The notes under the pieces are model-generated. The model searched no databases. It was not told where the DNA came from and worked only from the letters and a program-made list of their open reading frames with translations. Shown piece by piece: positions 56,076-64,000 of a DNA stretch of 64,000 nucleotides. A program made the position numbers and the translations under genes. Location of the stretch: assembly GCA_963580285.1 (NCBI GenBank), contig OY757026.1, forward strand, positions 62,311,396 to 62,375,395, given 5' to 3'. Each line of letters starts with the position of its first letter. Positions within the stretch are counted from its first letter, which is position 1. This DNA is from Lucinisca nassula (taxonomy: Eukaryota; Mollusca; Bivalvia; Lucinida; Lucinidae).

Positions 56076-56871
56076 TTGGGAAATTGAGTGAAAAAGAATA
56101 TGTAAAATATTTTATTTTTACCAGTTGATTACTTTACTTGAAAATAAATTTGTAAAACAGCACAAATGATTGCTTGCAAGTAAACTTTAACCAAATGCGG
56201 ACGCCAACGCTTACGCCGACGACGGAGGTATGGCAATAGCTACCCCTTACTTTCGAAAGGGGAAGTCTTCCTTTTAAGAGGTCACTTTATTACCAGTTGA
56301 ATATGAAGGAGCATTCTTTTCGTAAACTTAACCTAATTCCTAAAAAATTTCCTCTTTCGTCCCTTTTTTCAAAAACAAGAATCTTATCACTGCTCTGTAT
56401 TCAATTTGTGAAGAAAATACGGCAACAATGACCCCTGCCATGTTATTTTACCTCGCACGAACTACAAATACTAGATTGACCGATAAAAGTGTGTGAAACC
56501 ATGTATATGTGGAAGTCACCTTTTACCAGCGCTGGAACGCAAGACTACCAGCAGGCAACAATATGGGTTCTACGGAAACGTAAGAACAAGAACCTGTAAC
56601 AAATATATATGAAATAATATATTTATTGATGAAATAATCCAATTTATATGAGGGATTATGATATATTCATTGTGCAATACAATATCATGAAACAATGTGA
56701 AGACAAGATGATCATCTACAGACATGTTATGATGGACTGTTCACATGTATGTTTACCTGGCAATCACGAGAGATCCAAGAAATGTAAACAGCACAATGAA
56801 ATGAATTAACTACTGGGAAATAATGTCTTTCACAATACAAATGAACCAATGAACCAATGTTACACTCATCT
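56076..56871. other. No recognised feature
   Basis: AT-rich, nothing supported. Confidence 0.4.
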
Positions 56872-57160
56872 ATTTGAAGAAATAGATAGGCTGCATGATA
56901 CTTCCACGCAGAGCTGAAACCGACCGCCAACGAGTACTGGTAAACCGCTTCAAGGAACTAAGCCTGTCCAGGCAAAGCAGTACGAGACGGACTGTCGATG
57001 CTTATAAACTCTATTAGTTTCATTGGTTGACAGGGCTTGAGATGTCATTTCATCTCGGTGTCGGGTAAAAGTCCCACGAAAATTAAAGCAACGTCTCCAA
57101 AATGACATATACAGTGTTGACGGGGATGTTAAACCTCAATTCAAACAAACAAAACACTCA
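56872..57160 (+). mobile_element. S2 SINE-like copy
   Basis: tatttgaagaaatagatagg head to acctcaattcaaacaaac tail. Flanks share aacactcatctat-type sequence (56860s and 57155), a likely target duplication. Confidence 0.85.
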
Positions 57161-57384
57161 TCTATGAAAAATATATGAAACAAAACACACAGGTAACAAA
57201 AATATATGAAATAATACATATATTGATGAAATAATCTGATTTTTATGAGCGATTATGATATATGCTTTGTGCAATACAATGACATGACTAATGAGTGTGT
57301 GAGTGTTAGTTTTACGTCCTACCAACAGCTAAGGACATACGGAGGTGGGACATGAACAATGTGAATACAACATGTTAGTAGGGT

Positions 57385-57925
57385 ATTTGGAAAAAAACGA
57401 AAACAAACCTTTACCGGAAATAACCGAAAACAAATTATCATAACCAAAAACAAACTTTTCCACCAATTATACCATGATTATTGTATATTTAGACATATAC
57501 ATGTTTGAATGCTATGTAAACAGATAATATGGCCAAGTTTGGGAGAATAGTTTGAAATAATAACAATTTTATTGCCTTTTTATACAAATTTCATAGATGG
57601 ACCAGGGTCTACACTGCTTGTACAAACTGTTTGCCTTGTTGTTTGTGATCCCAGGTTAGGTAACTGCCAAGCCGGTAATATCAGGTTCTACACTGCATGT
57701 ACTTACTGCTTGCCATGTTGTTTTTGATTTAAATGAATACATTATAGCTTGTACTTTGACAGTCAGAAACGGGTGTTACTAAATTAATTTATTCAGCAGG
57801 ATACGTCTTTAGAAATTTTTGTATAAAAACAAGTCGAATATATCCGTCGGATGCGCGTCTCGCTGGTCATCAGGAGGTCATTGGTTTGATAACGGCCCTG
57901 CTAGGAAAAACCTTTTCATAAAGAT
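57385..57925. repeat. Left arm of a ~6-kb-spaced inverted repeat
   Basis: Matches 62095-63385 on the opposite strand: cggaaataaccgaaaac, aagtttgggaga, gtctacactgcttgtac, cggatgcgcgtctcgctgg. The arms face each other around PLE copies P9 and P10. Confidence 0.8.
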
Positions 57926-58042
57926 TGATCATTAAATCCTTTCATATGTGACACTCTTGCTTCTACTCATCCAAGAAGGGCAGTTATCATTTTTACTACG
58001 AAAGACTCTGCACTGGACTACTTAACAGTATAGGTGTCTAAA

Positions 58043-59181
58043 CTAGAATTGGAGGCAATGATCAGGAATCGATACAATCAACCAACAGCTCCCATCAGAG
58101 ACACCGAAGGGAAAGAAACACAAGCATAAATTAACAGACCTAATGGAAACATCAATAGCAGAAAGCCAAAAGGACAGTTAGTTTCCAGCAAAATGGCCAA
58201 TAGGCTATCCAAAATAAAATGATATAAGCGATACAAACACCCAAAGACAAACCACAACAAAATAAACCGCGATAGAAGAACCGCCAGCGGAAACGAATTC
58301 CACTGGTAGGGGGTGGGGGGTTAAATCGTTTTTACGTGGCCACAATCCTCGCCCTTAAATCCGTCGCGATTTAGACAAATAATTTGTTCAGTCCGCATGA
58401 AGGCATCCTAACTCATCAGTGCAACATCTCCGTGAACACAAATACTCAAACAACCACAGAGATGAAACAACGGGGAAGACTCGACAGCAAGAAACAACGG
58501 AAATACTGGAGCAAAAGAAACCAACAGTTAGACTCGGATTGGCCAAACCAGAAATAGAGCATCAGGTACCAACCAACATTACCTTGAATTAGATCTCTCT
58601 AATTCTCAATAAGCCTTTTTGCTTCAACCGTCATAGAATCTGAGGCCAGACCCACCGGCGGGCAATTAAAGAGGGAAGCAAAGTAGTCAACCGTGATTGG
58701 GTTAACTAACATGCATGCAGTCTGTCGTATAACATTTATGTTGTATCCAATGTTTTTATATCGAAGAATGATTTTACGAAATTGAGTGCTGAAGTCATTG
58801 CGGTTATATATTTTTATGAATTTATATACTAAGTTACCATAAAATTCGGGTTCCGATAGACCTTGTTGCAGAAGCGATTTAAGTCCAATACTGAATTTTG
58901 AAATTAAATCAGAATAAAGTCTATAAAATTTTGAAAAGGCTTTGCGTAGTTTATGGTATCGATAACCCCGATAAGAAGTTTAGCCGTTAACAATTTATTA
59001 CGAGTGTAATTTATTACGGGTGTTGAAATCAGTTACATGACTACACACTTTGGCAAATCGAATTAATTGCGAAATATAAACGCCATATGATGGCGCACAA
59101 GGAACATCACCATCCAAAAAAGGAAAATTTACAATCTCAAAATCAAAAACATCGCGTTTATCATAAATTTTGCACGAAACA
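58043..59181 (-). mobile_element. Penelope-like copy P9
   Basis: 3' UTR 58043-58640, then the RT C-terminal part to 59181 where it is truncated in KIYDKRD. A short local duplication (aatttattac twice near 59000) breaks the frame. More diverged than P10. Confidence 0.88.
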
Positions 59182-59535
59182 GAAAATGTCCAGGAAAATG
59201 TGATTAAGAAATTGACTTCCTTGATATGACCTAAATAGTGTTGACAGGCCGTTTAATCTGTAAGTAACACACCAATGGATAAGAGTGCATACTTTCATAT
59301 TTCTATTGGTTATAATATAGGATTTTTTCTTATTTATACTCCAAACTTATGTTGTGGCTGCTTGTAATTAAGAATCGCGTCATTGAGAGGACCTTAACCT
59401 ATGGTTTTGAAGTGTAATAAGAGGAAATAGTATATACCCATGCTAACCCCATTTTCTCTTTTTAAAATTTAAAGTCGGGCTTACATGCTTCCTCATTACA
59501 TAGACTTATTAATATGACGGAATAAATCCAAAGGA
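59182..59535. other. Spacer; one side of a degraded hairpin-H repeat
   Basis: 59390-59520 resembles the gtataccc..accccactttt block of family H. Otherwise unassigned. Confidence 0.4.
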
Positions 59536-61450
59536 AAGTAGAAGTAAAACAAAGACCAGGAATTGATACAATTAACTTACTCCACCCATAAAAGACACCA
59601 AAGGGAAAGAAATACAAACATTAAGCGACCAGACCATAATGGAAACCTAAACAAAGGAAGGCCATAAGGACAGTTACTTTCCAACAAAATGGCCATATGG
59701 CCATCCAGAATTAAAAGACACAAGTGATACACACAGTAAGTAACAAACAACAACATAAATAAATCGCCACAGAAGAGTCGCCTTGGAACGGTCACTGGAA
59801 GATTTCCACTGGGGGGCTTAAATCGATTTTACGTGGCCACAATCCTCGCCCTTACTTCCGTCGCGTTTTAGACAAATAATTTGTTCAGTCCGCATGAAGG
59901 CCTCCTAACTCATCAGTGCAACATCTCCGTGAACACAAAAATCAAAGAACCACAGAGGTGAGACAACGGTGAGGACCCGACAGCAAGAAACCACTGAAAT
60001 GCTGGAGCAAAAGAAAACCATCAGTTAGACTCCGATGAGCCCGACCAGAGACAGAGCATCAGGCACCAACCGACATTATCTCTCTAATTCTCAATAAGCC
60101 TTTACGTTGGAGCCGTCATAGAATCTGAGGCCTGACCCACCGGCGTGCAATTAAAGAGGGAAGCAAAGTTGCCAACCGTGATTGGGTTAACTACCATGCA
60201 TGCAGTCTGTCGTATAATATCCATGTTGTACCCAATCTTTTTATATCGAAGAATGATTTTACGAAATTGGGTGCTGAAGTCATTGCGGTTATATATTTTT
60301 CTGAATTTATATACTAAGTCACCATAAAATTCGGGTTCCGATAGACCTTGTTGCAGAAGAGATTTAAGTCCAATATTGAATTTTGAAATTAAATCAGAAT
60401 GGCGTCTATAAAATTTTGAAAAGGCTTTGCGTAGTTTATGGTACCGATAACCCTGATTAAGGAGTTTAGCCGTTAATAATTTATTACGAGTGTTGAAGTC
60501 AGTTACATGACTACACACTCTAGCAAATCGAATTAATTGCGAAATATAAACGCCATAGGATGGCGCATGAGGAACATCACCATCCAAAAAAGGAAAATTT
60601 ACAATCTCAAAATCAAAGTCATCGCGTTTATCATAAATTTTGCACGAAACAAATCCATCTACAATAGATAGATGTAAATCCAAAAACGGGGCCTCGGTAT
60701 CAGAAGAATTTGCTTTATTTGACTGAAGTTGTAGGGGGTAAATCTGACTGATCAAACCATCAAAATAGGTATTATCAATATTTAATAAATCATCTAAATA
60801 TCTAGAAGTAGAGCTAAAAGCTTCAATAATTTCAGATTGGTTATCAATGGAAAGCGACAAAATGAAGTCTCTTTCATAACAATACAAGAACAGATCAGCC
60901 ACAAGAGGTGCGCAATTAGTACCCATCGGAATACCCACAATTTGTCTAAATAACTTAGTACCGAATCTAATATAAATATTGTCAAGTAGAAAGGTGAGGG
61001 CATCACACACTTTCTGACATGACCAAAGTGTATAATTCTTATGCTCTTTAGAAGTGAAAAATGCATTTCTGACATTACATGCAAGATAGAGAGAATCTTC
61101 TCTGTGAATTCCCATTCAATTAAATCATTAAGCTTTTCTTTTATAAGATTATGAGGAAGTGTAGTGTAAAGAGTGGAAAAATCGTATGTAGATAGACTAG
61201 AAGCACGAAAATGTCTAGATTTCAATTTATTTAAAACCTCATTCGAATGTTTTATAGACCAAAACAGATTTCTTGCTGATCTTTCAAAGACTTTATCACA
61301 ATATTTAATTACATGCGTTTTAATAGCAGTAAGACAGGAAGTTAATAATTTAGAAAGTTCAGTGGTAGTGCAAGAGCTAGAATTTGCAATAAACCGTGCT
61401 TTGTAAGGTTTTTTTTATGAAGTTTTGGTAACCAGTATAGCGTAGGAAGT
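59536..61450 (-). mobile_element. Penelope-like copy P10, nearly complete RT
   Basis: 3' UTR 59536-60101, RT 60102-61450. Truncated at the start of the RT (LPTLYWLPKLHK-type text near 61440). Very similar to P7. Confidence 0.92.
60102..61435 (-). pseudogene. PLE P10 reverse transcriptase, one frameshift
   Basis: The 337-residue open frame (60102-61115) has FFTSKEHKNYTLWSCQKV, IYIRFGTKLFRQIVGIPMG, NCAPLVADLFLYCYERDF, TSRYLDDLLNID (YLDD catalytic pair), FLDLHLSIVDGFVSCKIY, YGVYISQLIRFARVC, and the end YNMDIIRQTACMVVNPITVG to SMTAPT. Upstream in another frame lies LSTYDFSTLYTTLPHNLIKE with the first catalytic Asp, joined through a 1-nt loss at about 61110. With P7 it shows all RT catalytic residues. 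No endonuclease domain follows. N-terminal region absent by truncation. Confidence 0.92.
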
Positions 61451-62094
61451 CTGCATACAATACCTAAGAGTTTTAATAAAACAAGGAATAGTTGGACTAA
61501 AATAAATAACATTTTATTCCGAACATTTGTTATGATTTTATTTTCTATACTGTATATGCATCAGACACAAATAAATTAACGTAGCACTAACGTTTCTCAA
61601 ACATAGATTTGCCATCACGAAAACTTTTGTCCCACTAATACGTAAAACGATCGTTTACAGAGGTATTTATTATTTTATTTATTTCTGCTGAAAAGGCACT
61701 CGTAAGATACGCCTCGCAGAGGCGACCATCTCACAGGGGCGACTCTTACCAGAATCCGCAATCTATGGTTTAAACGGAAATATGGAACCATCAGAATTTT
61801 TTATCACAAATATTCAAAAAAAAATTTCAACAGGAGTTATTTTTTTTCATTTCGGTGCAAAAATGAAGGAAATCATGCAAACCTTTGTAAACACATCTGG
61901 AATTTTTGTACAGAATAAACGATTTACAGTATAAAGGACCCCCGCGAGTTGTTCCCTGACATTGTGCAGTTATAAAAAATATTGCCGTATTAAAAATCCC
62001 AGTTAGAAGTATGATAGGCAATAAATGTTTTTTTCCGATACTTATCTCCAAGAAAAAATGTCAAAGGTATTTGTTAGAATCGTATCTTCATGAA
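61451..62094. other. Unassigned with hairpin-H fragment
   Basis: 61600-61770 has tacgcctcgcagaggcg and tccgcaatctatggttt of family H. Confidence 0.5.
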
Positions 62095-63385
62095 CTGATG
62101 TTCCTAGCAGGGCCGTTATCAAACAAATGACCTTCTGATGACCAGCGAGACGCGCATCCGACGGATATATTTGACTTATTTTAATGCAAAATTTCTAAAG
62201 CCGTACCTTGCCGAATAAATTAATCTAGTCACACCCATTTCTGACTGTCAAAGTACAAGCTATAACGTATTCATTCAAATAAAAAACAACGAGGCAAACA
62301 ATTAGTACAAGCAGTGTAGATCCTGATATTACCGGCTTGGCAGTTACCTTACCTGGGATCACAAACAACAAGGCAAACAGTTTGTACAAGCTATGTAGAT
62401 CCGGGTCCATCTATGAAATTTGTATAAAAAGGCAATAAAATCGTTTTTATTTCAGATGTTTCTCCCAAACTTGGTCATATTATCTGTTTACTTAGCATTT
62501 AAACAGGTATAGTCCGACAAGGAATTCCTGGCAGTTACGTCATAATTAGTTTACCCGAATATCCATATGATATGGCCTTTACTTGAAACCTAGGACTAAG
62601 ATTATTGACATACCGCTAAACTTTTGTGGATTACGTGGCCGAAAGAGTAGAGGGGTTGTTCTTCAGACCAAGAAGTGGCTGGTTCGAAACCCACGTGTCG
62701 AATGATTTTTTTTATCTTTTTTTTTTATTTATTTTTTTTTTATTATTATTTTATTTTTGACCTGTAATACACACATACACATGTGAAATCTGCTTTACCC
62801 GTGTGGCATGTTAAAAGTGGACAATTACGACGTGTACAGTACATATTTCTTGTTCATTTTCAAGCACATAACACTTGACTGCATAAAACGTGTTTATGAG
62901 AAATAAAGATGAAAAAAGTGAAATAGAAAAAAATATATATACATAATTTACTATAGATTTTAAACCAGTAAAATATAAAAATATGAAACAATGAACATTT
63001 AATTTACTATAAAAAGATAAATAATATATAATAAAAAAACCGTATTCAGTGAGATTCGAACTCGTACCGTCGGCATGACAAGCAGCGTTGGTATACCCTG
63101 GGCCGTTGTGACTGTTGTATATCCAGTGGGCGTGTTCTGTTCATACGATAAATCCAAGCGCAAATTTATACAGGAAAACCCTTTCTATTTTTAGCTTTGT
63201 TATTGATTGACGTCACTGCCAGACCTAGTTTGTTTACCTGTATATATCTAAATGTACAATAATTATGGTATTATTGGTGATATAGTTTGTTTTCGGTTAT
63301 GAGAATTTGTTTTCGGTTATGAGAATTTGTTTTCGGTTATTTCCGGTAAAAGTTTGTTTTCGGTTTTCCCCAATACCGATGTTAA
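62095..63385. repeat. Right arm of the inverted repeat, with an insertion
   Basis: Inverted relative to 57385-57925. The arm is interrupted at 62504-63240. It ends with three copies of ttgttttcggttatgag-type text (63289-63340). Confidence 0.8.
62504..63240. mobile_element. ~740-bp insertion with degraded inverted ends and two tRNA-like stretches
   Basis: Ends caggta/tacctg plus ctggcagttacgtca against tgacgtcactgccag. Inside, 62630-62700 (plus) has GGTTCGAAACC and 63045-63115 (minus) has GAGTTCGAATCTC, both B-box-like. T-rich and A-rich tracts lie between. Non-coding. Confidence 0.55.
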
Positions 63386-64000
63386 TATACAGTACCTAAA
63401 TCTACCGACTACGGGACTAGAGAAAACCACTTCGGGACCGCAGAGTTAATGACTATAGGTCTACTTGAGGGAACATTCACATAATAGGCTGACATATATG
63501 ATAATTTAGGGACTCGTTATCGCAAGATAAAATAAAGCTTAAGTAGCCTATGATATATAAGGGATCGATGAACAATGTGTGAAAAGGTTGCACTTGCCAT
63601 GAGTCAGTTAGGCCAGTTAAAATTGTACAACCCTACTGTAATTTTCTTCAGTTTTGGTTGTGAGTCGTTAGAACCGCCCCAATGAGGCGGTTCTAACGAG
63701 CACCCACAAGCTATGTTTAGAGTACAAATAAGAAAATATCACACGTTTTCATTAGAAAAGTTACCATTTGGAGACATTGCATCGCACTGATGACTGACCG
63801 CAATGGGAGATGTGTAGGTACAGCTTGGCATATACGACCTCAGCGTGAGCGCACATACAGCTACGTCATTAGGGGATAACTGTATTGAAAATTGTCATTT
63901 TGGCAGGTAAATCTGCGGTTTTACAGTAAAAATTTGCGTTTTGCGGCGATGGAATTCGCAACCGTAAATCCGACGGTTTATTGCCCCAAATGACATTTGT
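63386..64000. other. Unassigned with hairpin-H fragment at 63660-63720
   Basis: gttagaaccgccccaatgag and ggcggttctaacgagcaccc form the family H hairpin. The rest holds nothing recognised. Confidence 0.5.

Overview
This is 64 kb of a eukaryotic, probably molluscan (bivalve-like), genome. The organism call is an inference from the repeat types: tRNA-derived SINEs, Helentron-like elements with minisatellite cores, Tc1/mariner relics, many Penelope-like reverse transcriptase copies, and hammerhead-ribozyme repeats. I found no host protein gene that I can support. Almost every long reading frame is a piece of a transposable element, and nearly all show frameshifts, stops or lost catalytic residues. 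The window is a pile of nested insertions, which is its main interest.

Layout. 0-2 kb: a minus-strand I-clade-like non-LTR retrotransposon relic (RT plus RNase H) cut by a hammerhead-ribozyme repeat. 6-16.2 kb: a Tc1-like transposase gene split by a 9.2-kb insertion with inverted ends. That insertion holds a Penelope-like (PLE) copy and three Helentron-like elements (E1-E3) with large tandem-repeat cores. 16.4-22.4 kb: a second minisatellite-type element, PLE 3' ends and ribozyme-repeat copies. 22.5-27.1 kb: a foldback element, then a long degraded (TAGG)n/(CCTA)n field carrying SINE copies. 28-29.6 kb: a second Tc1-like relic interrupted by a PLE. 29.9-39.4 kb: the most complete PLE (minus strand), interrupted by a ribozyme repeat, by a ribozyme-repeat tail and by a 6.3-kb tandem array, which itself contains another PLE. 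40-42.1 kb: a mariner with intact ends and a partial tandem duplication. 44.5-47.5 kb: another minisatellite element and a dimeric ribozyme repeat. 48-55 kb: a pogo/Tigger-type MITE, a second mariner, a palindromic MITE and SINEs. 57.4-63.4 kb: an inverted repeat enclosing two more PLE copies, one with a nearly complete RT.

How the parts relate. The PLE RT family (about a dozen copies, many only 3' UTR) is the most plausible retrotransposition machinery here. The short repeats with type I hammerhead ribozymes resemble metazoan retrozymes, which the literature proposes are mobilised by PLE-type enzymes. Two copies keep every core nucleotide. One insertion is a head-to-tail dimer flanked by a 6-bp target duplication, as expected if a multimeric or circular RNA was copied.
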